NCBI GenBank assembly: GCA_014905825.1
Contig: JACGCN010000020.1
Coordinates: forward strand, 744,001 to 808,000
Reading direction: 5' to 3'
DNA from: Lyophyllum atratum
Lineage: Eukaryota > Basidiomycota > Agaricomycetes > Agaricales > Lyophyllaceae
DNA: 64,000 bases
Shown here: positions 46,241 through 55,915 of the stretch, one piece after another
Numbering within the stretch: position 1 is the stretch's first letter
Layout: every line of letters begins with the position of its first letter
Translations under genes and position numbers: made by a program
The notes under the pieces: generated by a model
What the model saw: only the letters and a program-made list of their open reading frames with translations
Database searches by the model: none
What the model was told of the DNA's origin: nothing

Positions 46241-48226
46241 ATGCAGAGCTCGAGCGTAAATACAAAGATACGTAAAAAACCCCCCAACCCGGAAGACGCG
46301 CAACGCGCCTTAGATCGCGTGCGATACTCCCTCACACCTCAAAAAACCACCGGAAAACGCAAACACACCGACCCATCCCCACAAACACCCACCAATCGCC
46401 TCAAATCGGGCCCGCGCCCGGAAGGACAGATAGAGCCCCTGCGCCTCCTCCAACAGGGGACCGAGGACTCCGACGTCAATATGATCGAGGAAGAAGACGA
46501 AGAAGATCCCATCACACCCACCCAGCACACACAACCCGTCATCACGAGCGAACCGATTGTCGCAGCTCATCTTGAGCTGATTGTCAACAGCCTGCACCAG
46601 TTCTCGGACCACCATAATTGGAAGGAGGAGACCCTGCAACTGGCGTTTGCCATCACCGCGAAGTTCCACCCCACGCTGCTCGTGGGATCAGGTACGACAT
46701 CTCCATCCAGCAAAGAGGCTGACTCTGCCAGTAATTCACAGGGCGATGAAAGGACTACGAAAGCCCTGGAGGATCTTTCCAAGGCCGTCAGAAAGCTGAA
46801 CGAGCAACTAGCGTCAAAACCGAAACCTGTAGCCGAGTCGCACAGTAACAGCACACCCAGCGTTCCAAAGGGAGTAAAAACAGTCCAGGCTAACGGACCA
46901 CTTTACAAGCCTGCCAAAGTCCCGAGCAGCGCCCCCCCAGCCCGCACCGTCCAACGTCCAACCCCACCCAAAACCCCACTAGACTCGCACCACCCCGCCC
47001 GATTAATCGTCATATCCCGGGACGGTTCCCTCGCCCAGAACCGTCTGTCTGAGAGGCAGGCCGTCGCACTCATCAACGACCGCCTTGCCATGCGCAACGA
47101 TTCGAAGCACCTCCGGGTTGCCTCCGCCCGCTACAACCACCGCTCGAATCTCATCCTCATGATGCGCGAAGATCAGACTGGCGCCGAGTTGAAAACCCAT
47201 GCCGACAAATTCATCGACATCCTCACCACCGCCGACGCGCCGCCCAACGCGATCGAGTTACTTACCGACGACAAACGGTACAAAGTCAGGATAAACGGCA
47301 TCTGGACAGGCCGAGAAAATGGACAAATTCACACCCCCGCGGAAATAGCTGAAGAGCTCGAACTCAACAACCCGGTTATAGGCAAGGTCCACCCGCTAGG
47401 ACCTCCGAAGTGGATGAAGGCCGAGGTGCACCTCCAGGAGCAGGAATACTCCTCCGTCGTCCTTGAATTCATGACAGAGGACGACGCCAACACTCTGCTG
47501 GCGACAAAGAGAGTCGCCGCGTACGCGCGATTTTGCGAAGTCGTCCCACATGCAGACAAACCTCCCGTCCTACAGTGCAGCAACTGCTGGGGACTCGGAC
47601 ACCACGCCAGGCGTTGCCACGCCCAGACAAAATGCCGGATCTGCGCCGATAGCCATGCAGAGAAGGACCACCCGCCTACCGCCACCACTGGACCAACCTA
47701 CAAATGCGCGAACTGCAGCGGCGAACATCCAGCCACCGACCGTAGATGCCCAGAACGTGCGAGGGCAGCAGGTACCTCAAACGACAAAGACGCGAAGAAA
47801 CCTGCAACCGGCGGCGGTACGACCCGTGGCCCCAGGAAGAAGACGACCAAACCCAAGACGCCACCGGCTCCACCGGCGCCTTCGAACGTGGAGGATGGGA
47901 GGGGAGGCGAAGCGGAGAGAGGGGTGCCCACGGCGCAGGGGGGTAGCAGAAGTGGGAGCGGAGAGGGCGTCGAGATGGATACGAGGGATGATGGGGAGGG
48001 GGAGAGAGCTGGGGAGAGTGAGGGCTTCGAGACGGAGTGGGGAGTAGCCCAGCCGAAGAAACGCCAGGGGGAAACTCGCAAGGCGCAACGTCAGAAGAAG
48101 AAGGACGCCGAGACGATAGAAGAACTCAACAACCGGTACGCTGGACTCGAAGACGAAGCTGACGAGGCCATGGCGCTCGACGGGCCCGCCCCAAACGCCC
48201 CGGCCACAGGTAACGTAGCCTTATGA
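46241..48226 (+). CDS. LINE ORF1, gag-like nucleic-acid-binding protein
   Basis: ORF1 of the retrotransposon, the RNA-binding partner that packages the transcript. I choose ATG 46241 (MQSSSVNTKIRKKPPNPEDA), giving about 661 residues. The frame is open back to 45923, but that extension looks like leader sequence. The N-terminal half is Pro/Thr-rich and charged. A helical piece (LELIVNSLHQFSDHHNWKEE) leads to RLIVISRDGSLAQNRLSERQ. Near residues 445-515 lie three Cys/His knuckles: CSNCWGLGHHARRC, a good CCHC; a shorter CRICADSHAEKDH; and CANCSGEHPATDRRC. The C-terminal tail is Gly/Glu/Lys-rich. The stop TGA overlaps the ORF2 start in ATGA, pointing to coupled termination-reinitiation. Confidence 0.85.
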   Translation: MQSSSVNTKIRKKPPNPEDAQRALDRVRYSLTPQKTTGKRKHTDPSPQTPTNRLKSGPRPEGQIEPLRLLQQGTEDSDVNMIEEEDEEDPITPTQHTQPVITSEPIVAAHLELIVNSLHQFSDHHNWKEETLQLAFAITAKFHPTLLVGSGTTSPSSKEADSASNSQGDERTTKALEDLSKAVRKLNEQLASKPKPVAESHSNSTPSVPKGVKTVQANGPLYKPAKVPSSAPPARTVQRPTPPKTPLDSHHPARLIVISRDGSLAQNRLSERQAVALINDRLAMRNDSKHLRVASARYNHRSNLILMMREDQTGAELKTHADKFIDILTTADAPPNAIELLTDDKRYKVRINGIWTGRENGQIHTPAEIAEELELNNPVIGKVHPLGPPKWMKAEVHLQEQEYSSVVLEFMTEDDANTLLATKRVAAYARFCEVVPHADKPPVLQCSNCWGLGHHARRCHAQTKCRICADSHAEKDHPPTATTGPTYKCANCSGEHPATDRRCPERARAAGTSNDKDAKKPATGGGTTRGPRKKTTKPKTPPAPPAPSNVEDGRGGEAERGVPTAQGGSRSGSGEGVEMDTRDDGEGERAGESEGFETEWGVAQPKKRQGETRKAQRQKKKDAETIEELNNRYAGLEDEADEAMALDGPAPNAPATGNVAL

Positions 48227-51200
48227 AGACAAAACCAATCCGTATATTACAGTTGAACACTAACCGCAGTAACCAGGTCTGCCACACGCTCCTTAACGCA
48301 TACATTTCCAGATTCGACCTCATCCTCGTCACCGAGCCCTGGTGGGACAAGATCGGTACCGACCAAATCGGCCCCGTCTCCCACAACGCTTGGACGCCCA
48401 TACTACCCATGGCCAGCGTCCCCCGTGGTCAACGACCCCGTGTCATGGCTTATGTCAAAACACGACCGGACTTCACGGTAACTTTACGCTCAGACATCGC
48501 TAAAGATTTAGATATACAGGTACTCGACATACAACAAGCCAACTACCCAACCACCACAATAGTTAACATCTACAGCCAACCTCGCGCATCTGGCTCCAAC
48601 GCCCGCCGCTCAGACGCCTCAGTGCGACTGCAGGCCCTTCGCCTCCCTCAAGATGATCCGGTCATCATCAGCGGCGACTGGAACCAGCACCACCCCGACT
48701 GGAGCATCACCAACCGACCCCCCTCCGCGAAGACCCAACGCCTAGTGGAATGGCTGCGGGAGCGTGGATACACGCTAATGAACGAGAAAGGGGTACCCAC
48801 TTACATCGAACATAGGAACCGAGGATCGAAGTCCGTTATCGACCTCACATTTACCAACCCAGCCGCCTCTGCACTCGACGCCACGAAGGAGTGGTCAGTG
48901 GATGACGAGATCACCTGCGGGTCCGACCACCACGCCCTCCGATGGGTAATCGACCACGGCAGTACACTCATCGACAACGTGACAGGCACCAAATACAACT
49001 TCAAAGACGCGGAACCAGCAGAGTGGAAAGCGGCTTTCACCGGTGAGCTCATGAAACACTACGACCGCTGGCAAACCCTCCAAGACATCGGCCAACCACG
49101 CTCCCCGGACGACCTCGACGAGGATGTCCGACTCCTCACCGAAGCAATGAAAGTGGCCACCACCGAGACGGTAAAGGAGAAACGACCATCCAAGAAGGCG
49201 AAGCCGTGGTGGACAGAAGCACTCGACGAGGCCAACAACGAACGGACGTCGCTGCGGAAGCAGCAGGCGGCTCATCACACGCGTTGGGGCACACAATGCG
49301 AGGTAATCAACCGCAAACTCCGTAAAACCGCTAACTACTTTAGACGACTGTTCAAACATGAACGCCGACAATGGGTGACCAAGACACTTGAAGAAGCCAC
49401 TCCCAACGACATCTGGGGTTTCCGAAAGTGGTCCAAGGGCACCCGCAATTACCCATCCCCTGCCATCAAGCGTCCCGGCCGAGACCCAGCGATCGAACAC
49501 GAGGACAAGTGCGACGCGCTACGAGACGTTCTCTTCCAGCCCCCACCCCCACTCGAGAACAACGACCTACCCGACCTCGCCCACCCACAACCCCATGATA
49601 GGCCGCACGTCCCGCTCACGCGGACCGAGGTAAAAGAAGCAATATATCGCCACAGCACGAAGAAAGCCCCAGGAGAGAGCCAACAGACGTTCTCAACAGT
49701 CCGCTGGGCCTGGGAATCGAGTGAGGAAATTATATTCGCACTGATGCATCACTGTATACAGGCAGGCCACCACCCCTCACTATGGCGCCGTGCCATCGCA
49801 GTCGCACTCCGAAAACCGAACAAACCCGACTATTCAGAACCACGCGCTTATCGCCTGATACAGCTGCTGGAATGCCTGGGTAAGGTACTCGAGGGCATAG
49901 TCGCGCGTCGACTCGCATTTATGGTCGGGAGGGAGGACCTAGTCCCACCCAACCAGTTTGGGGGCCGCCCCAGCAGCAGCACAAATGACGCGCTACTCAC
50001 CCACATCGAGGATATCCAGGCTGCCCACAACCATGGGAAGGTCACGTCTGTACTAACCTTTGACATTTCAGGCTATTTCGACAACGTAAACCACGAAAGA
50101 TTACTACGGGAACTCCGTCGAAAAGGCATCCCCCTCCCTCTCGTCAAATGGGTCGCATCTTTCCTCAGCAACCGAGAAGCATCCGTCTGCCTCGACGGAC
50201 GCAGGGGAACCATGAAACCGGTCAAGAACGGCATCCCCCAAGGATCGCCGGTCTCCCCCATCCTCTCTATTATTTACTCTGCTGAACTACAGGAACTAAT
50301 GGAACGCCGCAAAACCCCAGCACCTCGCCCAGGCGGCCCACGCCCGCCCAGACTCCCCGACAACCCAACAGACACAACATTAGACATGTACATCGACGAT
50401 GGGACGCTACGCGTCTCATCAGACTCCCTCGACACGAACGTCAAGCTACTCAGGAGCGCATTCATATTTGTAGTGCGATGGCTAGTCAGCGTAGGCCTAT
50501 CTACCGCGGCCGCCAAAACCGAACTAATGCACCACTCATGGCGTCGAGACGGCGGCTATTCCCCCAACATCCGCCTCCCGGGCGCCAACAACACCGAGGT
50601 ATCCATTACCGCAGGGGACACCATCCGAATTCTGGGGGTGTTCCTCGACAGACGACTAACCTTTAACCAACACGTCAGAATTCTTGCGGACCGCGCTGGT
50701 AACGCCGTTCGGGGATCCCGCATGCTCGCTAACACCGTCAGAGGACTCTCACAGGTGGAACTGCGCACGCTCTATCGAGCGTGCATCGTCCCGGTCCTCA
50801 CATACGCCAGCCCCGTCTGGTGGACTGGCAAGAAGACCCACTCCAGTATACTGGAAAAGGTACAAAACACGGCACTACGACACATCACTGGGGCCTTCAG
50901 GACGACCCCAATCAAGGCGCTGGAGGTCGACCTCGCAATAACGCCAATTAGCCTTACCCTCGACCTCGCCAACGCAAGATACGCCGACCGACTACACAAA
51001 CTACACGCCACCAGCCCAATCCTACAACGGCTCCCGAACGAGTGGAGGGACGGAGAGGCTCCCACCACACCACCACCCCTCCCCTCGCAGAAACCCTCAC
51101 GCAGCAAGAAAAAGAAGAAACCCACTCAGCTCGAGGCCATCGCGGCGACCACCTACCACCCAACCAAGGGGGAAAAGGTGATACCCTTCATCGCGCCGCC

Positions 51201-52404
51201 ATGGCGCAAAACCGCACGGGATTTCGGGGACAGACTCACCATTAGCGGGGCTCACCCCGACGTCGGGAAGGAGGAAGCCGCTGAGGCACATAACGAAAGT
51301 ATCAAAGACCTACTAACCGATCGCTCCAGATTGCTACTATACTCCGACGGCTCCATGCTTGAGGACGACGATGACAGCGACAAGAAAAACGTAGGGTGGG
51401 GTGTAGTCGGATACCATAACGACACCGAAGTAATAACCCGACGAGGCGGCATGGGCCATTCAGCGGAAGTATACGACGCAGAGCTCACGGGCCTAGTGAC
51501 GGCAGCCAAGGAAGGCACCGCCTTCGCGCGCCGCCACCCCGAAGTAACCCACTTACACATCTTCGCAGATAATACAGCCGCAGTCACTTCCGTATTCGAA
51601 CCAAAAACCGCACCAGGACAATACAACATGCGGACCTTCAACAAGGTCATCACTAACTTCCTCGAACGCGACATCAGGAACACCGCCCACGTCGAATGGT
51701 GCCCTGGCCACACCGACGTGAAAGGTAACGAGAGAGCAGACGAGGAGGCAAAAGAAGGGGCGCTGCTATGGCAGCAGGAGTTCGTCACACTAACACATGC
51801 TCGCCGCAGGACAAAAGCACGCATCCTCGAAAGGTGGACCAAGGACTGGCTCCGAACCCCACCAACAGGGGGATTCGGCATCGCTAACAAGTTTCCCCCA
51901 GCATGGAAACTCAAAGACCATGTAAAGTCGACCCCCCGGGAGGTCTTCAGCAGACTCACCCAGTGCCGAACCCGACACGCGTTCATAGGTGAGTATTACG
52001 CCAAGTTTGTACCTACTGAACCTATAGAATGCCCATGCGGCGAAAACCTCCAAACCCGCTTACACATCATCACCGAATGCCCGAGATACAACGCACACCG
52101 AGACATTCTCACCGAAAACTTCCCCGAGCTCGACCTGCCGGAATTACTCGGCACGAAGGAAGGACTCACGGCCTTCGTCAAATTCCTGACCAAGTCGGGA
52201 GCGTTCACGAAGACGGGGGCACCCCGGAACACGCCAACACAACCGGAACTAGAGGATGAAGAGAGCGATGAGGAAGAAGAAGAAGAGCGCTGGTGGGAGA
52301 GGACAGGGAGACGAGACATAGGAGCCGAGAGCGAAGAAGATGACGATGAAGAAGGAGGAGGAGAGGACGAGGGCGAGGGAAACGAGGAGGGAGGGAGAGG
52401 ATGA
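48223..52404 (+). CDS. LINE ORF2: APE endonuclease, reverse transcriptase, RNase H
   Basis: A 1393-residue polyprotein for target-primed reverse transcription. The APE-type endonuclease lies at about residues 5-240: ILQLNTNRSN, VTEPWWD with the metal-binding Glu, IISGDWNQHHPDW, and SDHHAL near 233. The reverse transcriptase spans about 520-790: SEPRAYRLIQLLECLGKVLE, QFGGRPSSSTNDAL, LTFDISGYFDNVNHERLL, GIPQGSPVSPILS and the catalytic YIDDG near 722. RNase H spans about 1035-1175: LYSDGS, AEVYDAELTGL, IFADNTAAV and CPGHTDVKGNERADEEA, with all acidic residues kept. A zinc knuckle CPCGENLQTRLHIITEC sits near 1270. The tail is very acidic. No frameshift or stop interrupts it, so the element could be recently active. 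Confidence 0.95.
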   Translation: MKTKPIRILQLNTNRSNQVCHTLLNAYISRFDLILVTEPWWDKIGTDQIGPVSHNAWTPILPMASVPRGQRPRVMAYVKTRPDFTVTLRSDIAKDLDIQVLDIQQANYPTTTIVNIYSQPRASGSNARRSDASVRLQALRLPQDDPVIISGDWNQHHPDWSITNRPPSAKTQRLVEWLRERGYTLMNEKGVPTYIEHRNRGSKSVIDLTFTNPAASALDATKEWSVDDEITCGSDHHALRWVIDHGSTLIDNVTGTKYNFKDAEPAEWKAAFTGELMKHYDRWQTLQDIGQPRSPDDLDEDVRLLTEAMKVATTETVKEKRPSKKAKPWWTEALDEANNERTSLRKQQAAHHTRWGTQCEVINRKLRKTANYFRRLFKHERRQWVTKTLEEATPNDIWGFRKWSKGTRNYPSPAIKRPGRDPAIEHEDKCDALRDVLFQPPPPLENNDLPDLAHPQPHDRPHVPLTRTEVKEAIYRHSTKKAPGESQQTFSTVRWAWESSEEIIFALMHHCIQAGHHPSLWRRAIAVALRKPNKPDYSEPRAYRLIQLLECLGKVLEGIVARRLAFMVGREDLVPPNQFGGRPSSSTNDALLTHIEDIQAAHNHGKVTSVLTFDISGYFDNVNHERLLRELRRKGIPLPLVKWVASFLSNREASVCLDGRRGTMKPVKNGIPQGSPVSPILSIIYSAELQELMERRKTPAPRPGGPRPPRLPDNPTDTTLDMYIDDGTLRVSSDSLDTNVKLLRSAFIFVVRWLVSVGLSTAAAKTELMHHSWRRDGGYSPNIRLPGANNTEVSITAGDTIRILGVFLDRRLTFNQHVRILADRAGNAVRGSRMLANTVRGLSQVELRTLYRACIVPVLTYASPVWWTGKKTHSSILEKVQNTALRHITGAFRTTPIKALEVDLAITPISLTLDLANARYADRLHKLHATSPILQRLPNEWRDGEAPTTPPPLPSQKPSRSKKKKKPTQLEAIAATTYHPTKGEKVIPFIAPPWRKTARDFGDRLTISGAHPDVGKEEAAEAHNESIKDLLTDRSRLLLYSDGSMLEDDDDSDKKNVGWGVVGYHNDTEVITRRGGMGHSAEVYDAELTGLVTAAKEGTAFARRHPEVTHLHIFADNTAAVTSVFEPKTAPGQYNMRTFNKVITNFLERDIRNTAHVEWCPGHTDVKGNERADEEAKEGALLWQQEFVTLTHARRRTKARILERWTKDWLRTPPTGGFGIANKFPPAWKLKDHVKSTPREVFSRLTQCRTRHAFIGEYYAKFVPTEPIECPCGENLQTRLHIITECPRYNAHRDILTENFPELDLPELLGTKEGLTAFVKFLTKSGAFTKTGAPRNTPTQPELEDEESDEEEEEERWWERTGRRDIGAESEEDDDEEGGGEDEGEGNEEGGRG

Positions 52405-52868
52405 AGAAGCAGAGGTAGAGGGAAGACAACGGGCACGGACGCCCAGCCGATGAACCAACAGGCCCAACCACGGCCTCACCACACCACGAGCACGCAGCCC
52501 ACCAGACTGCGTGAAAAGAAAATCCCAAGAGCGGTCCATACACACGCGCCCGCCCGCAAGAGGCGACTGCGCGCCAGCGAGTTTTATACTGGGACAATTC
52601 CGTTATTTTCCTTTCCTTTTCTTTTCTCTTATATGCTATGCCTAATACTTATGATACTCACCCACTATGCCCCCACTCCCACTCCATTCTCGCGTCAACC
52701 CGCCACACAACGACGAACGTTCTGCCGTACAGGAAGAGAATTTTAATCCCATCGCGTACTTACAAACGGACAATTATTTACTTTACTTTATTTTACGGAT
52801 ACTTAGCTATCCCCGCTTCTTAGCTCTGTAGTGTAGCTTGCCGGCGGTTAAATTTGACTTCATCATCA

Positions 52869-53135
52869 TCTTTACGAGTATTCCTCTTGGCCCAGCAGGC
52901 CCCTGAATCTATTTTCTGATATATCACGAAGGGTGTTGTTTCAATGAAAAATACAGCCGAGGAAAAATTGTCAATGAAGGGCTGGCTAGCCCATCTGCCA
53001 ATCGCTGATGTTTGAAACAGTCCGGAGGAATGAAGACATGCGCTCATGTTGCCTACCAACGCCTGGAGATATGGTCAATCTTCCTAGACGAAATTTGAGC
53101 ATCAAAAAATTCGGAATGTCGGTTCAGATTCATTG
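52869..53135. repeat. Repeat B, copy 1
   Basis: Direct, diverged copy of 53391-53670. It begins tctttacgagtattcctcttggcc and ends aaaattcggaatgtcggttcagattcattg by position, with cctaccaacgcctggagat inside. It lies just past the LINE 3' end. Confidence 0.8.
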
Positions 53136-53187
53136 ATCCAATCCTGAGTCCTCATGTCGATGAAGACTGAGAGGCTTACACTATGTT

Positions 53188-53345
53188 GTACTCGCAGCTG
53201 CGGCCATCTCCTGCGGGCATAGATGTACGAAAGAGTTGCTGTGAAGATGAGTTCACAATCCATCTCCAGGCAGAAGGAAAGTGACATGAAATCTAGGCGA
53301 ACGACCTGGGTCGGAGGAAACGCACCGCGCATCTCGCTGTCTTGC
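53188..53345. repeat. Dispersed repeat A, copy 2
   Basis: Direct copy of 44545-44736, sitting between the two B copies on the far side of the LINE. Confidence 0.75.
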
Positions 53346-53390
53346 AAGTTGCGTCACCTCAAGGTGTCTGAGCAGCGAACACGGCAGCGG

Positions 53391-53670
53391 TCTTTACCAG
53401 TATTCCTCTTGGCCCGGGAGGCCCGCTGAATCCATTCTAGATATTTCCGAGTGGTATTGTTTGATTCAGAATGGAAGTCCAGCCGGGGAAAGTGTTAATG
53501 GTGGCTCGCATCTGCGAACTGTGCCTGCTGCGGAACGTTGAGATCACGGCAGTGTTCAAAAGTATCGTCTGTAAACAGTAGAATGAAATCGTGCTCTCAG
53601 CTTGCCTATCAACGGCTGGAGATGAAAATTTGAGCACCAAAAAGTTCGGAGTGTCGGTTCAAGTTCATTG
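53391..53670. repeat. Repeat B, copy 2
   Basis: Second B copy. Conserved ends are tctttaccagtattcctc and tcggagtgtcggttcaagtt. The middle is more diverged than in copy 1, so the duplication is old. Confidence 0.8.
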
Positions 53671-54028
53671 TCGATGGGTCGCTTCGCGCGTATTGGTTGT
53701 CGTGTCATGCGACTGACTGAAATACTCAGGATCAGAATTGAGACAACACTCTGAGCGGAAGTTCAGCTACTAATACCACCAGTTCCAACCTAAGCCTCGA
53801 CTCATTCATCTTTCCGAGTCGAATCAATGCTCATGTCGATGAATGGCTCAAACTGTCCATACTTACCGCCCCATCCTTTCCATGGCAGGCAGTCCTCGAT
53901 ATAACCTTGCTCATGAGTAGAGCTCGTGAGTAGAGCCAATCTAGGTATCACGCAAGTTCCAGCAACCTCCTGTTGATACCTCAAGGAATGAAAGATCTTA
54001 AAGACCAGCAGCCACAACCCCCCACCCT
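53671..54028. other. Non-coding spacer before COG8 stop
   Basis: About 360 bp with no recognisable gene or further repeat copy. It probably includes the COG8 3' UTR. Confidence 0.5.
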
Positions 54029-55909
54029 TTACGCGACACACACATCCTCCCACTCCCCCACCACCCTCCTCAACAGCTCCTCTCCCTCCCCACCCACCTC
54101 ACCCATCTCCGAAATCTCAACCCCATAAACACCCTCCACCAACGCCCTTCTCACAAACGGCACCAACACCTTAAAATACGCCTCCCCAGCCGCTCTCGCA
54201 ACCCTATCCTCCACTCCACTTTCCCTCTCCCTCTCCTCGCCCCCCTGCCCCTCCCTCCCCACAACAAAGCCCCTCAAATACCCCACCAGCTCCTCCCCAC
54301 CCCTTCCCAGCGCCCCATCCAGCGCCCCCACCAGCTCCCGCATAATGCCTATGGGCGCCAACAGCCTCAGCGCATTCAACACCCCCAGCAACGCGTTCGT
54401 ATGCTTCGCGAGCGGCGGGTACGCCGTCAGCACCTGCGGGGGTATATGTGCCGGTGCCTGCCCCCCTTGAGGAGGAGGAGGCGGCGCATCGAGGTGCGAC
54501 GAGGCCACGAGCCATTCGGATGGTCTACGGGTTGGTGGGATGTGTGTTTTTCCCCGGCCGAGGATGGGGCTGGTGTCGTGGAAGCCGCGCTGGACTGCGC
54601 CTGCGACGGCGGTGCTGATCATGCCGCCGACGAGGCCGCGGAAGTCGAGTCCGACGCGGGTGAAGGCTGTGGCGCAGTAGGTGAGCTGGGTGAGGAGGGA
54701 GGGGAGGAGGGATAAGGGGAGAAGGGGGAGGGTGGTTTTGAGGAGGGGGAGGAGGTGGGAGAGGAGGTGGGGGGAAAGGAGGGGTAGGAGGGAGGGGGCT
54801 GGTGGGGTTGGAGTTGGGGTGGGGTGGGATGGGTGTTGGATGGAGGGGCGGCGGTGGGAGGTGGGTGATTTTGGATGGGGTTGTGGAGAGGTTGGATGGG
54901 GTTGTTGGTGTTGTTGTTCGAGGAAGATGGTGGAGTATTGGGTGAGGATGTCGTATGCGCCTTCTCGCCATACGTCGATGTACTTTTTGAGGTAGCGCGC
55001 GATGTCTTCTTTGTCCCGGTCAGACAGGGTATGAGCCGAATCGTTGGGTATAGAACCGCGTGACGGAGTATCATAGCTGGTGCCCGCGGCCGCAGTGATA
55101 GGATTGATGAGGCGATTTATGTCGCGAGATGTAGGTTCCAGAGCAGCTGTTAGACACGTCAAGCGACCCGACAAAAATGCCAATGCGAGTAATTCTTCGC
55201 TCGAGGCCCTCTCTTCGTCGCCTGGAGTCAAACAGCCGGGGATTGCATGATCCTTCTGATCGTGACCTGGCCCGAATGCATCCATCTTTCTCAAGAAGTT
55301 CACCGCTTTCCACAAGGCAGGCAACTTCCGACCAGGCTCATTGAGTGTCCCCAGTAGAACGACCAACATCTGAGCAATGGCCGCTTCCACCTCGACGTGT
55401 ATGGATGCTAGGATTGGTGGTGCGCCCGGTCGGGCAGCCATTGCGCTCACATGGCTCGCGAGTGCAAGGGCCTCTTGGAAGTACCCGTTGCGGACGCAGG
55501 AGTCAATGAAGATGGGGATGTCAAGGAGGTCCTTTATCTTGTCGTGCTGGTCGAGTACCAGACGCGCCTTGGAGCGCTCGTGGAGGACGTCGGTGGTGCG
55601 GGTATGCCAGGCTGCTGTGGCATCCTGAAGAGCGGGGAGAGATGTTGTGATCAGGTCGTTGAGGGAGTCGGAGAGTGAGCCGAGTGAATTGGAGAGGGCG
55701 GTGGTGGTCTGGTGGAGAGAGAGGAAGGTTGGGTAGGATGTGTGGGTGAGGGAGGTGAGGCTGGATGTCAGGTGATGCGCCTGGGTCTGGAGGGCGGTGG
55801 GTTCGGCGAGGAGAGCGGGGAGGGGGAGCGTGGTCAAATGCGTCTGGTATGAATCCATGTTGGCAGCAACACGCGCAAATATCGCGTCCCTCCTGTCCGC
55901 AGCCGCCAT
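54029..55909 (-). CDS. COG8: Conserved oligomeric Golgi complex subunit 8 (Dor1 family)
   Basis: COG8 is part of the COG tether that handles retrograde vesicles at the Golgi. The 626-residue single-exon frame starts MAAADRRDAIFARVAANMDS. An N-terminal coiled-coil region follows (TTALSNSLGSLSDSLNDLIT). The Dor1 core reads IKDLLDIPIFIDSCVRNGYF, QEALALASHVSAMAARPGAP, LNEPGRKLPALWKAVNFLRK and RYLKKYIDVWREGAYDILTQ. These match the Cog8 pattern of paired helices and the KLP..L.....LR.M motif. After this comes a Pro/Ser-rich insert (HPTSPQPHPKSPTSHRRPS) and then C-terminal helices (YPPLAKHTNALLGVLNALRL). The insert is longer than usual. The start codon lies 6 bp from that of the divergent orphan gene. 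Assignment good. Confidence 0.88.
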   Translation of the reverse strand: MAAADRRDAIFARVAANMDSYQTHLTTLPLPALLAEPTALQTQAHHLTSSLTSLTHTSYPTFLSLHQTTTALSNSLGSLSDSLNDLITTSLPALQDATAAWHTRTTDVLHERSKARLVLDQHDKIKDLLDIPIFIDSCVRNGYFQEALALASHVSAMAARPGAPPILASIHVEVEAAIAQMLVVLLGTLNEPGRKLPALWKAVNFLRKMDAFGPGHDQKDHAIPGCLTPGDEERASSEELLALAFLSGRLTCLTAALEPTSRDINRLINPITAAAGTSYDTPSRGSIPNDSAHTLSDRDKEDIARYLKKYIDVWREGAYDILTQYSTIFLEQQHQQPHPTSPQPHPKSPTSHRRPSIQHPSHPTPTPTPPAPSLLPLLSPHLLSHLLPLLKTTLPLLPLSLLPSLLTQLTYCATAFTRVGLDFRGLVGGMISTAVAGAVQRGFHDTSPILGRGKTHIPPTRRPSEWLVASSHLDAPPPPPQGGQAPAHIPPQVLTAYPPLAKHTNALLGVLNALRLLAPIGIMRELVGALDGALGRGGEELVGYLRGFVVGREGQGGEERERESGVEDRVARAAGEAYFKVLVPFVRRALVEGVYGVEISEMGEVGGEGEELLRRVVGEWEDVCVA

Positions 55910-55915
55910 GATGTC

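Larger units (their letters stand above)
45569..52837 (+). mobile_element. Full-length Tad/I-type non-LTR retrotransposon (LINE)
   Basis: A two-ORF LINE with ORF1 (zinc-knuckle) and ORF2 (APE endonuclease, reverse transcriptase, RNase H, C-terminal zinc knuckle), the architecture of the Tad/I groups. Both frames are open end to end. The ends are not certain. I set them by a 9-bp match, ttgccggcg, at 45560-45568 and 52838-52846, which may be a target-site duplication but could be chance. The resulting length of about 7.3 kb fits known Tad elements. The interior is GC-richer than its flanks. The 3' part after ORF2 is T/C-rich and lacks a clear poly(A) tail. Confidence 0.8.

Noticed and set aside
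51252..51986. 244-codon minus-strand frame inside the LINE
   Set aside because: Antisense of the intact RNase H region. No motif of its own.
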